The notes under the pieces: model-generated
What the model saw: the letters and a program-made list of their open reading frames with translations, nothing else
Databases searched by the model: none
Told to the model about the DNA's origin: nothing
Program-made: the position numbers and the translations under genes
Source of the DNA: Antedon bifida
Taxonomy: Eukaryota > Echinodermata > Crinoidea > Comatulida > Antedonidae
NCBI GenBank assembly: GCA_963402885.1
Contig: OY727096.1
Span: 22,487,820-22,551,819 of the forward strand
Length of the DNA stretch: 64,000 nucleotides
Direction of reading: 5' to 3'
Part shown: positions 41,001 through 48,250 of the stretch, piece by piece
How positions within the stretch are numbered: the first letter of the stretch is position 1
Layout: each line of letters starts with the position of its first letter

Positions 41001-43911
41001 AGTACTTTTTTTCCATACTGAATATAAGGGTATGTTCAGATCCATGGAGTTATGCTTTTGTATCGCAAGCAATGTCATTATTATAATTAGCGTCGTAACA
41101 GCAAAGTGTTCAGATTTGCCTAGCTAACGCTTTCGTTTTAAACTGAATTGTCACCGATTTGGGTGAACATCTGGTATGCAGGAGTAAATTTGATTGGTTA
41201 CAGGTCAAAATTGTTGATGCATGACTTTCGTATCATAAGCAGCGTCCACTAATCTTGTACCTTGAGCTGTCGTAACGAACGAAAGAGTAGTGTCGTACGA
41301 GGTGGCTTCCACTAATCTTTTCTTGGTTCAGACCTATGGAGTTGTACGCCGCGTACAATACGAAAGCATAACTCCGTAGGTCTGAACAGGCCCTAAGTTC
41401 ACTGGGATAAAGAACGCAGCCTCCTCACGCTTTTCATTGGCAAAGTTTAGGACTGACAAAGTTCACAGTATCTTCATGCATGTACACCTGGTTCAATGAG
41501 TCTTCAAGATTCTGTATATTTTTAAAATGACAGAGAAATAATAATGTCAGGTTCAGGGATAACACCATGATAAAATTCAGAATGAGAATGTACTTAAAGT
41601 ACACCACCATCAGCATGGTTAGAACACCTGGTCTCTTTCAATCAGCATGTATCAATGAAAGAGAGTTCATCTATTAATAGTTAAATGTTTGGTTAACTGT
41701 TGAATAATCAACATGATGCGACGGAAATCACTTATTAGTGTAGGTCTGTTGCTATCGGGCTGGCGTAGGCTTGAACAAACAACGAAAGAGCTCTTAAAAG
41801 AACTGGTTAAAGAGTGTGAATTAAGTGAGTTTAAACACGCAACTGAGGACGACAGGCTTTGCAAACATTACCAATAGCCTGTATACTTAAAAAGGCATGT
41901 TGTATTGACATGGTAACCAACCAGTCACTATGTACAATTAGGGTTTTAATAAGAACAACATTAAGATAAGGATTACTACAGTACACCCTGAATGTAAATA
42001 TGATTTTTGTACAGTATGTTATATTAGATTCGAAATAAAAAACGCAAACAAAATTATAAATAATCTCTCAAACATCATTTTTGTTGTTGTTGGGTTTCCC
42101 TATAGTAATTCATTTAAATTCCAATATTATGTATATTAAAAAACCTAAACTAATATTTTTTTTTTTATTTGAAACTAGATAGTAATTCCAGTCATTTGAT
42201 AATGTTAAATGTAACCAAAACTTTTATACAAGTTTCAATTACATTTTAATACCTCGCTCAGGTAAATCTATCTAAATTTCTAAAGTTTTTAAGGCATTTT
42301 TCTTATCTTTAATTTCATATCAATCAATGATTAATCAATCAGTAATTAAGTTTTCTGATTGAATGAAAAATTCCATAATTAACTATTATGTTGAATATAA
42401 CAATTTAATGTTAGTTCGTAAAAAATGTCTTAAAATACAAACAAATTGTATATATTTTATATAATATTATAATATTATTTTTCAAGCACATTCCAGCACA
42501 AGAAATTGTGCAATGTCATATTTAAATGCGATATTCAAAATTGTAGATGTTTAGTGTCAATGTGCTAATACTTAGACAAATTGAGATAACATTCCACATT
42601 TTGTAAGTGATGCAATCTCATCTAACTTGAGGGATATCATCCAGAATTGATGACAACTGCTAGTAGAAGTATTTTCTACACATTATCATCAAATACATTT
42701 TACTATCGACGATTTATTTTATATGATCATCAAGCTTCCGTAGGTGTTATCATCAAAGATATTTTAACTTTTGATCACCATGATATATTTTATGATCATT
42801 AAGCTTTCCTATTAACAAACTTAAAAAGATATTTTAACTTCCGATCACCAAGATTTATCATTAAGTTGTGTTGTAGCACTCGCATCATAGATTTATTATT
42901 TTATAATTTAGGAATGGGTGTAGCCTGGTGCGATACGAGTACATAACCATGATTGAAAGGTGTTTGAATAAACATTTCATGCACCTCTCAACGGAAAAAC
43001 CAGAGATAAGAATGTTGATTCAGAACCAACACACATAAAACATCCACTCTAGGTTGCCTGCTTATATTGAGTTGAGGCAAATGTTTGAAGAAAACATAGT
43101 ACTGTAGATTCAAGGGGTGGGGGAGGTTTGACCCGGTACCCGCCTCAATTTTAAAATTTATAATGTAAAAGATAGAACATTCTTGGGCCCTGGGCTACCC
43201 GACCGCACCCCTATTTCAAAATCCTGGATCCTTCTGTTGAAGACATGCACAAAAGATTTCACTATTGAGTCTAGTTTATTGTCATGAAAAAGTTGATATT
43301 GTCCATCGCAGCAGTGTACTCTTAGTAAATTTAATCAGCCAATTCTTGGTAAATAACCTACTAATGCAAATGAAGATTGTAATGGACATACCAAATACTG
43401 ATTGTTAGACAATTACTTTCAAGACTGGTTGTGAACGCTGAATAGTGGCACACTTAGCATCTTACAAATAAATTATGCAAAAATACTTGCATTTATAAAG
43501 AATAGGACAGCAATTGCTTGTTTATGACTTAATAAAGATTTTTTTTTTTTACTTTTAATTTTAAAGTGAGTCAACTGAAAATTGAATAAATCAAGTTTTC
43601 GATTTTAATACAAATTCACTTACCTTGATATGCTTTAAAAAAAAATTTTTTTAATAATTAATTCAAAAAGGATATGGCCAGCAGACTAACTGTATACATG
43701 CTTTCCGGATGAAATTTTCTCTTCGAAGACAATAAAACACGGTCTCTCGAAAGATCTCTTCCTCTTCACTTCCATCTTCATCACTGGGATACTCTTCATT
43801 ATACTCATCACTATTATGACCTTTGGACGACCCTTTCTTTTCCGAATCACTTCTATGTTCGCTCCGAGTGATCTCCTCTTCTGACGGGCATTCTATATCA
43901 TTATCAGACAT
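1942..43911 (-). CDS. CACNA1G-like (Cav3): T-type (Cav3-like) voltage-gated calcium channel alpha-1 subunit, 5' part, six coding exons
   Basis: Pore-forming subunit of a low-voltage-activated calcium channel in the plasma membrane. Coding exons, in order: 43676-43911, 17447-17692, 10906-11003, 10557-10728, 4542-4824, 1942-2034. They join in one frame for 1128 nt (376 residues). Domain I is recognisable: S1 from PWFERVSML, the T-type RPCED motif and cysteine cluster after S1, S4 with arginines every third residue ([15 protein letters not shown]), S5 with [18 protein letters not shown], the NWNQYY extracellular segment, and the pore TLEGW with glutamate near residue 350. The start ATG at 43911 has an in-frame TAA six codons upstream. 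Known Cav3 N-termini are usually longer; this one is about 60 acidic/Ser-rich residues before the conserved block. Domains II-IV lie beyond the left edge. Which vertebrate paralogue (CACNA1G/H/I) it corresponds to cannot be decided, and an invertebrate pro-orthologue is likely. Confidence 0.93.
2931..3050. repeat. Dispersed repeat copy, partner of 959-1075
   Basis: Second copy of the ATGTCTTTTTAAAATAAAAT...CTGGATCC repeat, same orientation as the first, with small deletions relative to it. Confidence 0.65.
3545..3705 (+). repeat. Degenerate copy of the hammerhead-like repeat family
   Basis: Aligns with 58160-58330 through CTGAT, TTTCTGGCTGTTTT, GAGATCCAGCCA and CATTGT...TTTTTTTCAG. In this copy the ribozyme-like core is eroded (CTGATCA and CAAAA in place of CTGATGA and GAAA). 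The antisense ORF across it is a by-product of the repeat. Confidence 0.6.
4542..4824 (-). CDS. CACNA1G-like (Cav3): Cav3 coding exon 5 (domain I extracellular turret)
   Basis: 283 nt, residues about 251-345. Encodes the long extracellular loop between S5 and the pore helix. It has several cysteines and the family signature [22 protein letters not shown] and AWVAIFQ. The loop is shorter than in vertebrate Cav3.1. Acceptor TTCACAG, donor GTTAGT; the exon ends in phase 0 after CAG. Confidence 0.93.
5555..5712 (+). repeat. CTGCAG-rich dispersed repeat, copy 1
   Basis: Starts near GAGGCAGTCACTGC and ends GTAGTTACTGCAGTAACTGC. The ends are partly inverted versions of each other, so it may be a small MITE. 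Related copies at 11165, 30186 (reverse) and 36002. Confidence 0.65.
6427..6577. mobile_element. Palindromic MITE, CTGTCTACACTATCAAAC family, copy 1
   Basis: Terminal inverted repeats AGCTCTGTCTACACTATCAA and its inverse (last bases decayed). Inside lies the family's AAATATGGTAGTGATATG / CATATATGGGCACATCACA core, itself an inverted repeat. Non-coding. Better-preserved copies have TA at both outer edges, which would fit a TA target duplication (Tc1/mariner-like); the superfamily is inference. Confidence 0.8.
7902..8518. mobile_element. 617-bp MITE with 22-bp perfect terminal inverted repeats
   Basis: The left end TACCGTACTGACGCGGGTAT and the right end ATACCCGCGTCAGTACGGTA are exact inverse complements over 22 bp. 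The motif GTATAAGCCCACCC recurs just inside both ends and once more. No coding sequence. A TA target duplication would fit the flanks. Confidence 0.88.
8519..8700 (+). mobile_element. Probable 3' end of a non-LTR retrotransposon
   Basis: T/G-rich segment ending TGCCTGAATAAATTATAATAATAATAATAA: a polyadenylation-like AATAAA followed by a short tandem AAT tail, typical of LINE 3' ends. No coding remnant; the 5' boundary is uncertain. Confidence 0.45.
8701..10291 (+). mobile_element. Hairpin-ended non-autonomous element (Helentron/Helitron-like), complete solo copy
   Basis: About 1.59 kb. The 5' end AACTAGACATGAAACTCGTC begins with an 8-bp stem hairpin (AACTCGTC/GACGAGTT, 8713-8733), followed by AGTTATCCGC. 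The 3' end is a perfect 32-bp palindrome (10258-10289) whose arms start with the same AGTTATCCGC, giving asymmetric short inverted repeats, subterminal at the left and terminal at the right. No ORF of note. The body carries four TGACGTCA motifs (9143, 9320, 9497, 10090) and CGCGCG-rich stretches. Very similar by eye to 20365-21888. The Helentron-type assignment rests on end structure and tandem behaviour, not on a rep/helicase gene. Confidence 0.75.
10258..10289. repeat. Perfect 32-bp terminal palindrome of the hairpin-ended element
   Basis: Arms AGTTATCCGCTTGGTA and its exact inverse complement with no spacer. Present unchanged at 27994-28025. Confidence 0.9.
10557..10728 (-). CDS. CACNA1G-like (Cav3): Cav3 coding exon 4 (S4-S5 linker and S5)
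   Basis: 172 nt. Encodes [19 protein letters not shown], the hydrophobic S5 ([19 protein letters not shown]) and the start of the S5-P extracellular loop ([10 protein letters not shown]). This is near-identical to known Cav3 S5. Acceptor ATATAG, donor GTAAGT; the junction codon GA|A gives Glu, matching the family's ENF/ENL. Confidence 0.94.
10906..11003 (-). CDS. CACNA1G-like (Cav3): Cav3 coding exon 3 (S3-S4 voltage sensor)
   Basis: 98 nt with acceptor TTTTAG and donor GTAAG. Encodes [19 protein letters not shown] then [13 protein letters not shown]: the S3-S4 linker and the S4 voltage sensor with Arg at every third position. Both junction codons complete correctly (GG|G and A|GT) with the neighbouring exons. 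Confidence 0.93.
11165..11352 (+). repeat. CTGCAG-rich dispersed repeat, copy 2
   Basis: Runs from GTCACTGCAGTAACTTTATG to GTAGTTACTGCAGTAACTGC, followed by TGACATGGTCCCTAAA, also found after the copy at 36002. Confidence 0.65.
12370..12806. repeat. Minisatellite, about 17-bp unit (CCTTAATAGGAGTGTCC)
   Basis: Roughly 25 imperfect units, all with the TTAATAGGAG core. The same consensus makes the array at 56771-56970 and appears as single units near 6600, 45360 and 49690. The array thus probably grew from a dispersed element. Confidence 0.9.
13540..13700. mobile_element. hAT-like MITE fragment
   Basis: Right end GCGTTACACCACTG and an internal GCGTTGGAGGGCC...CCAGGGGC, shared with 16120-16279. 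The left end is degraded. Confidence 0.5.
13723..14005 (+). repeat. GAT-rich minisatellite (GATGACGGCAACATTGAGGA units)
   Basis: Repeats of about 36-70 bp composed of GAT runs plus GGCAACATTGAGGAGGAAAC. It keeps long ORFs open on both strands (acidic on plus, His/Ile-rich on minus). No splice signals, start context or homology support a gene. Confidence 0.85.
16120..16279. mobile_element. 160-bp MITE with TAGTCACTGGCGTAA ends (hAT-like)
   Basis: The left end TAGTCACTGGCGTAA and the right end TTACGCCAGTTACTA are inverse complements with one mismatch. The body contains GCATTGGAGGGCCC and CCAGGGGCC, shared with the fragment at 13540. The plus ORF beginning inside it is incidental. Confidence 0.75.
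17447..17692 (-). CDS. CACNA1G-like (Cav3): Cav3 coding exon 2 (domain I S1-S3)
   Basis: 246 nt, residues 79-160. Encodes S1 ([20 protein letters not shown]), the RPCED/cysteine loop, S2 ([14 protein letters not shown]) and the start of S3 (LDFFIVLAG). The 5' boundary follows an AC dinucleotide, with the branch-like TTCTTAAC ending about 12 nt upstream, so the codon for Pro-79 is CC|A across the intron. The donor is GTAAGT (17446-17441). An AG acceptor at 17741 or 17731 would be in frame but would add about a dozen residues absent from the family. Confidence 0.9.
17704..17714 (-). promoter_or_regulatory. U12-type branch-point element
   Basis: TTTTTCTTAAC on the minus strand, one mismatch from the U12 branch consensus TTTTCCTTAAC and at the expected short distance from the AC 3' splice site. 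Confidence 0.85.
19499..19640. mobile_element. Palindromic MITE, CTGTCTACACTATCAAAC family, copy 2
   Basis: Left end AAAGCTCTGTCTACACTATC, right end decayed to AATGTAGACAGGGC. Canonical core around 19546-19600. Followed directly by a partial second unit. Confidence 0.8.
19641..19728. mobile_element. Partial palindromic MITE abutting copy 2
   Basis: Begins ATACTATCAAACTAATTTGA and continues through the core to GATATGACATC, then stops. A truncated second unit of the same family. Confidence 0.65.
20365..21888 (+). mobile_element. Hairpin-ended element, copy 2 (main part, interrupted near its 3' end)
   Basis: Closely matches 8701-10220 almost base for base, so both are probably recent. It stops at GGAAGGAAGGAAAGAAG, where the next element begins. 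Its missing terminus, including the 32-bp palindrome, reappears at 27965-28027. The intervening array is therefore a nested insertion. Confidence 0.8.
21889..23493 (+). mobile_element. Hairpin-ended element, copy 3 (array member, type A 5' end)
   Basis: Starts AACTAGACATGAAACTCGTC and ends with the hairpin AGTTATCCGC-TAAAT-GCGGATAACT (23467-23491). Near-identical to copies 1 and 2 for its first 650 bp, then clearly more diverged after about 22540. This suggests a mosaic or gene-converted copy. Confidence 0.78.
23494..23550 (+). mobile_element. Solo 3' terminus of a type B hairpin-ended element
   Basis: 57 bp equal to the last part of the type B copies (TTTACAATCACAAGGGTTATCCGC...), with a hairpin GGTTATCCGCAACTT/AAGTTGCGGATAACC. 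No body precedes it. Confidence 0.7.
23551..24785 (+). mobile_element. Hairpin-ended element, copy 4 (type B, internally deleted)
   Basis: Type B 5' end AACTAGATTTGAACTCGTCA followed by a GACGAGTTCGGGTTATCCGC hairpin region; 3' hairpin with an extra AAGTTGCT repeat in the loop. About 350 bp shorter than copies 5 and 6: the segment after GAGATGCGCTC (23910) is missing. Confidence 0.78.
24786..26371 (+). mobile_element. Hairpin-ended element, copy 5 (type B, complete)
   Basis: About 1.59 kb, joined head-to-tail to copies 4 and 6 with no spacer (…GGATAACC|AACTAGATTTG…). Non-coding, with TGACGTCA/TGACGTCAT motifs and CGCGCG tracts at the same places as in type A. Confidence 0.8.
26372..27964 (+). 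mobile_element. Hairpin-ended element, copy 6 (type B, complete)
   Basis: About 1.59 kb, the last array member. Ends with GGTTATCCGCAACTTAGTTG-type hairpin arms (about 27935-27964). Immediately followed by the resumed 3' end of copy 2. Confidence 0.8.
27965..28027 (+). mobile_element. Displaced 3' terminus of hairpin-ended element copy 2
   Basis: Matches the last about 60 bp of copy 1 (AAATATTGATCTCATACAAT...), including the unaltered 32-bp palindrome at 27994-28025. Only about 10-15 bp around the insertion point are missing relative to copy 1. Confidence 0.8.
28131..28297. mobile_element. Palindromic MITE, CTGTCTACACTATCAAAC family, copy 3
   Basis: Well preserved: AAGCACTGTCTACACTATCA at the left and TGATAGTGTAGACAGAGCTT at the right, with a duplicated AAATATGGTAGTGATATG motif inside. 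Lies about 100 bp beyond the element array. Confidence 0.85.
29037..29070 (+). repeat. G-rich tract
   Basis: A run of G broken by CC and T, in an otherwise A+T-rich intron. A smaller G run is at about 15462. Could form a G-quadruplex; no functional evidence. Confidence 0.6.
30186..30372 (-). repeat. CTGCAG-rich dispersed repeat, copy 3 (inverted and compound)
   Basis: 30200-30312 is the reverse complement of 5560-5690 (TACTGCAGTAACTACATTGT...TTGCAGTGACTGCCTCATA). A plus-oriented end (GTAGTTACTGCAATAACTGC) follows at 30350. Confidence 0.65.
30716..30739. repeat. Perfect 24-bp palindrome
   Basis: ACTATTAAACGA and its exact inverse, centred on CGATCG. Not part of a recognised element. Confidence 0.75.
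31080..31150. repeat. CTAGGCCTAG-rich palindromic stretch
   Basis: Dense overlapping AGGCCTAG/CTAGCCTAG motifs, also seen at 63380-63410 and as single TAGGCCTA sites elsewhere. A simple compositional repeat. Confidence 0.65.
31367..31510. mobile_element. 144-bp long-hairpin foldback element
   Basis: Left arm GAATGTTTA...GGTACAAATAATGGCA...GATGAAAGGTTA...ATCAAC, right arm its near-perfect inverse (31446-31510), with a loop of only about 13 bp (TCGGCGTTGCCTC). No coding sequence. Could be a MITE or a source of a hairpin transcript. Confidence 0.8.
32860..33002 (+). repeat. Minisatellite, about 24-bp unit (TGTACGTTTTGTATGGAATC)
   Basis: Six imperfect units. The antisense ORF with repeated YKTYST residues is its by-product. 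Confidence 0.85.
35026..35312. repeat. Imperfect tandem duplication of about 120 bp
   Basis: 35026-35150 and 35198-35312 share TTTTCATTAGG, TATACCATATTA, ATAGGCCTA / GTAGGCCTA, TACAGTAT and TGTCCTAATAA in the same order. Confidence 0.65.
36002..36200 (+). repeat. CTGCAG-rich dispersed repeat, copy 4
   Basis: Begins TACTGCAGTAACTG, ends GTAGTTACTTCAGTAAACTG, and is followed by TGACATGGGCCCTAAA as in copy 2. Confidence 0.65.
37298..37850 (+). repeat. Tandem repeat, about 95-110-bp unit, six copies
   Basis: Each unit carries TGATGGTTTAAGTTCAAATG, CTACCATC, TAAGTTATATAGGGGTTT and GGAGTAGGGTAC. Copies start near 37298, 37395, 37507, 37607, 37706 and 37800. No ORF is maintained. Confidence 0.88.
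39070..39112 (-). repeat. Fragment of a tRNA-derived SINE
   Basis: In reverse it reads TAGTTCGAATCTTGGTTGGG then GCGGCTTTTT: a tRNA B box and acceptor end resembling 54225-54262. Confidence 0.5.
39266..39383. mobile_element. Palindromic MITE, CTGTCTACACTATCAAAC family, copy 4 (short)
   Basis: Left GGCCTTGTCTACACTATCAA, right AAAGTGTAGACAGAGCTTA; the core is shortened to one CTACCATATTTGGGTACATC. Confidence 0.8.
40079..40220. mobile_element. Palindromic MITE, CTGTCTACACTATCAAAC family, copy 5
   Basis: Left AAGCCATATCTACACTATCA, right TTTGATAGTCTAGACAGAGC; core with TGTCCATATACTGTATGGGT. Confidence 0.8.
41027..41394. mobile_element. 368-bp MITE with AGGG(T/C)(A/C)TGTTCAGA ends
   Basis: About 37-bp imperfect inverted ends: AGGGTATGTTCAGATCCATG... 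and the inverse of AGGGCCTGTTCAGACCTACG..., both continuing GGAGTTATGCTTT. No coding sequence. Confidence 0.78.
43665..43675 (-). promoter_or_regulatory. U12-type AT-AC 5' splice site
   Basis: ATATCCTTTTT on the minus strand directly after ...TGCTGGCC. This matches the highly constrained U12 5' splice consensus at all eight positions. Confidence 0.88.
43676..43911 (-). CDS. CACNA1G-like (Cav3): Cav3 coding exon 1 (N-terminus)
   Basis: 236 nt giving residues 1-78 plus two bases. The first 60 residues are rich in Glu, Asp and Ser, a cytoplasmic acidic tail. Then comes a block resembling Cav3 N-termini ([20 protein letters not shown]) just before S1. The exon ends ...TGGCC and is followed on the minus strand by ATATCCTTTTT, the U12-type AT-AC 5' splice consensus, not a GT donor. 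Reading through instead reaches a TGA four codons later, so splicing is required. The start is fixed by ATG at 43911 with an upstream in-frame stop. Confidence 0.88.
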
Positions 43912-45439
43912 GCTGCTTTCCTTATTTTAATGCAAATGCTATATTTTGAATTTTTTTCCAGAATTTATTTTTTAAACGAGTACTATGGAATCGTTTTGAA
44001 ATTGTGAAAGAGCGGCTTGACAGTTTTATTATAACACTTGTTTGTTTTGTTCATTATATTGGTTACGGACCATGCCTCCTCTGTTTTTTGTAGTGATGTG
44101 TCGCTGTTGAAATATGTCCCATCATGGTCTGGTACTCGACTGTACTAGTTATTCAACCATTCTATAAGAAAAACAGGAAAATCTATCATTTTATTTTATG
44201 TTAGAAATTTTCATAAACAATACATAATACTGCACAGTATGATAAAATGATGAGGCAAAATAATCAGATATTTATTTTCATCTGTAGTTACTAGTTAGTG
44301 GTTTAATAGTGCAGCTTATGCTCAGTTTCACTCGCTAATTACTCTCTGTTCTATTTTATATCTCGGTAATTTACATCTTCTGGCTAAAATTCTGGCAACC
44401 ATTACAAAATCTAAATATATATTCCATAAGCATAACTCTTGCTAGTAGTGTACCTATCAGTTACATACAAGAACATTTTATACAATAATGATTACTATAA
44501 TATATGAACAGTGAAAGTGATGTACATTTTTTCCTGGAAGGAACGCATGCAAAATAACATTAAATTACAGATTAATATAAACTGTAAATTGATAGTTGAA
44601 TGGATGCACTAAAATAACTTTCTTATTTTAGTACTGTAATTTATGCAGATAACCGAAGGCTCATTTAAAATAGCTGTTGTGTAGCGTCCGTACTCCATCT
44701 ACCTCCTAAACGATGGGATGGATAATCATGCCGTTGGGGCACCTTCTATTTCTTCTTATTAGAATGGTGCTTTTCCACGAAACATTTTTCAGACATATTT
44801 ACTTGAACTTTCAGCACATGTAAGTTGCCGAGAGGCAGAGTATTAGCTAGTAAATAAAAGGTTTTTGATATTCTGTTGCCGTTGGTAAAGTGTTCTTGCA
44901 GTGTTCTCCAAAGCAGGTTTTGCCAGCAAGATTTGCCAGACTAAATTGGCTCCAACCGGTATAAAAAATTGTGTAAGAAAAGTAATCATAAAATAAACAC
45001 CTATCTACTAATACTAGTGGTAGGTTAGGCCTACTGTCGCCATTAAAAACAAACAAGAGCAGTGAATGGCTACAGTATTTTTTTGTCAATTTTCAGGACT
45101 TATTTTCTATATTGGGAGAACACTGTCTTGTGGTTGAAACGTTTCAGTATGTCATCAATATTCAAGATGCTTTATTTTTTTTCTTCCTTCCTTAATTGGT
45201 AAAAAATAAAGTTTCATATTGCAATAAGGAAACAATAATATACTAACTGTATTCTTAACAATACAATATGGGAAATACCCTATTGACATGGGTTTTGTTA
45301 TCATGTGGCTTCTTTTCCTAAGTATTAACTGTAGTAGTGTAGAACACCTCCTTTGCCAGAGGACACCCCTATTAAGGAGACATTTTTCTTTATCTTGGGG
45401 TGGGTCAAACTTAAAGTATTTCTGACTTATTTATTTATG

Positions 45440-45540
45440 ACCCTTCCCCCCACATGATTACTTCATTGTATTTATTATCCTGTGTTATTGTGTATTGTGG
45501 AAATAAATTGAAATTGAATTGAAAATATTGAATTGAATGA
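45440..45540 (+). mobile_element. Probable non-LTR retrotransposon 3' end
   Basis: TGTATTGTGGAAATAAATTG followed by tandem AATTGAA/GAATTGA units: an AATAAA signal and short tandem tail as at LINE 3' ends. Short fragment. Confidence 0.4.
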
Positions 45541-48071
45541 AGGAGTAATATATGTTTTTAACATTACAGTCAACCCTTATTCAAGGGACACCCCTATTTT
45601 ATAGTCCTCACTTTTGTTTGGTCTCAAGAATATTCACTTAATAGCTACTGTATGTGGATTTAACATACAATGAAATGAGATGGATAATTGGACCAATAGA
45701 AGGTGTTGCTTTTTCCAGACCAAAATTAGTAAGTGGTAATAGTTGCAAATTAAAGTATGCTGTAGGCAGTAAGCATGGACATTGATAATCACATTCCATC
45801 AACACCCACCAACACTAACTATTATGTCATCACTCATCAGTACCATTCCATTTCCTAAAATAAAGATTACATAAAGCTACAATAATAAATAAATATATAC
45901 AGTAGTTACATTAATTATAGTACACTCATAATTATATTTTATATATTTATAAATATAATATTAATCTTTAATAATATTTATCATTTATTAGATCCATGTA
46001 CAGCCATTATTCCTAACATTAATTTAAAGTATATACTGTGAGTGTAGGATATTTTTAAATTGTAAGTGTAAATAGTGAATATGACTAATCTATAATAATC
46101 CCTGATTTTTATTAATCCTATGAAATAATTAATTATTTTGTAATATAATTATTCAATCATATCAAATTTATTCAATATTTATTAATATAACTAAGCTTTT
46201 ATACTAACAGATTGCTAAATTTCTATGCAATGTCCTCTGATCATGTGCTAAAGTATCAATAGACATTTGAATAGTCTAAATTCCATCAACGCCTTCAAGA
46301 CCTCCTGTCCTTCTTTGATTATACTTCTTCTTAATTTAATATAAAGATGTTACTCTGGTATGTTATTCCATCTCCTCAACAGTCTACACAAAAACAAATT
46401 TTATTGTTTTTGCAGCAGAAATATTTCAGATTTTTTTAAACAGACATCTCATGGCACTGAACTATTTACAAAATATGTTATTTTAATTTAAATGCAAATT
46501 ACTGTATAGCAAAAAGTGATATATTCAAGGTAGGAGAGGTAAAAAAATTAAAATATTTTTTCACCTCCCTGTTCAATCAGCATTAATAAACCTGACGATT
46601 AATTTGAACAGTAGTGAAATTTATGCATCATTCATAGAATTTTTGTTTGGTTTGATTTATAAATAAAATATTTACTGATATAAATAAATGTTTAATGTCT
46701 TGCTTATTATTGTAATTTCAATTTTTGTTTTATTTCATAACAAAATGTTAACATTTTTTTTCAAACTATATATACTATAGCATCAATCAGTTTTATCTTC
46801 CAATGGATAACACTGAAATAACTAGTACTATTCATCATCCATTTTAGGCTACCTGGATTATTCTGTTTGCCAAGGACATTTCTGCAATCTCTCCTATCAT
46901 TAGTATAGTCAGTAACAAATCTTGATTCTGAACATTGGAACGACATTGGAACCATATAATTAACATAAATAATAAAAAATCTGTTGCTGAATAAAAGCTA
47001 GAAATATACAATACTACAATAAATGCTTTTTTAAAGTAATAGTTTGACAAAATAAAGTTTTGCAGTTAATTTCATTCAATACAGTACATTGGAAGATTAT
47101 TAAACCATAATTAAATTTTAAGAAATAATAAAATAAATAAAAAAAAAAAAATGAGAATTACAATACTCTTCATTGTACATTTAATCATTAAATTAACCCA
47201 AACAAATTTGATATATATTTTCCTTTTTTATTGGCCCACTGGCAGAAATGCTTATAACTATGCCTATTCAGATTGAAAATAGTGACACACAAAGTATTTT
47301 TCTTCTAGCCCACTAGACTGTTTATTAGAAGTAAAGAAGTATTCACATGCTGCATAAAATAAAGTATCTCCTTTCACATTCTTTTATATTTGTATAATAT
47401 TGCTTCTTTTAAAAATAATGTATTGTTCCAATACAAAGAGGGCTGGTTTTGAGAGGAATGACTTTGCATAAAGACGATATTAACGTACAGCAATTAATGA
47501 ATACAGTAACACTTATATGGTCATAAATCAGAAACAGCGTATCAATACTGTACGGATTGTGACATACAAAAGTTCAATGGAAAATAGCCATCAACATATA
47601 GATTTATTTATATGTTTAACATTTTAGTTAACTCCCACATGCACAATCAATTTACAACAAGACTTGATCTTAAATATTTTATTGGTAATCACAAAGGGAT
47701 TTATAAATACAGTTCAGATAATAAAGATAGTTTATGTTTGTATTTTCATCATAATAAAATAAAATTCATTTTTTAAAATTATTACATGATAACAGTCATT
47801 AAATAAATGTATGATTTTATTAGGAAGAAAAAAAAAATACATATGAATTAAATAAATCATTTATTGTGGCAAACAATGAAAATGAAGCAGTTTTCGTCCA
47901 ATTAGACGGTAGTGAAATGTTTTTGGAGAAGGTAAACAAAAAATCAGCAAGGAATGTGCTTCGCCACCTGGACTCTCTAGGCTGTAACAGTACAAGATAC
48001 GACCCCCGAATATGGTACTAAAGTGGGCACCTGGAAACATACAGCATGGTCATCTCTAAGTCTATACTTAC

Positions 48072-48250
48072 CTCCATAATAACGAACGTGGTAATTCCTC
48101 TTTATTGTATTATTTCCACGTATTTGACGAGCCAGGTTTAAACAATTTATTATTGAAATCAATTACTTAGCCTACAGACAAAAGTACTTTTCAAACGATG
48201 GTCAGCGTTGTTCTCTGCCCGGTCTGAGGTCCAGGATAGTTGATCTGTCG
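48072..48250 (-). other. Possible non-coding first exon of the Cav3 gene (upper end undefined)
   Basis: The minus strand at 48072 has a near-perfect donor (GGAG|GTAAGTATAG). The stretch above it is less A+T-rich than its surroundings and has in-frame stops, so it would be 5' UTR. It could splice to an acceptor just above the Cav3 ATG at 43911 (for example AAATAAG|GAAAGC). This is inference from the splice site only; the transcription start and upper boundary cannot be placed. Confidence 0.25.

Larger units (their letters stand above)
17693..43675 (-). other. 25,983-nt AT-AC (U12-type) intron 1 of Cav3
   Basis: In the sense of the gene the intron begins ATATCCTTTTT (43675 downward), matching the U12 5' splice consensus ATATCCTT. 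It ends in AC (17694-17693), with TTTTTCTTAAC (17714-17704) placing the branch A about 12 nt from the 3' end. No other placement both preserves the family sequence (WP|WFE) and avoids the stop four codons on. The intron hosts the large element array and most repeats of the window. 28300-30180, 31511-32850, 33010-35020 and 38000-39260 show nothing recognisable beyond low-complexity A+T. Confidence 0.88.

Noticed and set aside
41434..41864. Two minus-strand ORFs of 60 and 65 residues
   Set aside because: No recognisable domain; composition like surrounding intron.
48060..48162. ATACTTACCT at 48064, resembling the 5' end of U1 snRNA
   Set aside because: Only the first ten bases match U1; the following sequence does not fit U1 stem-loops. 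It is better read as the reverse of a strong splice donor on the minus strand.
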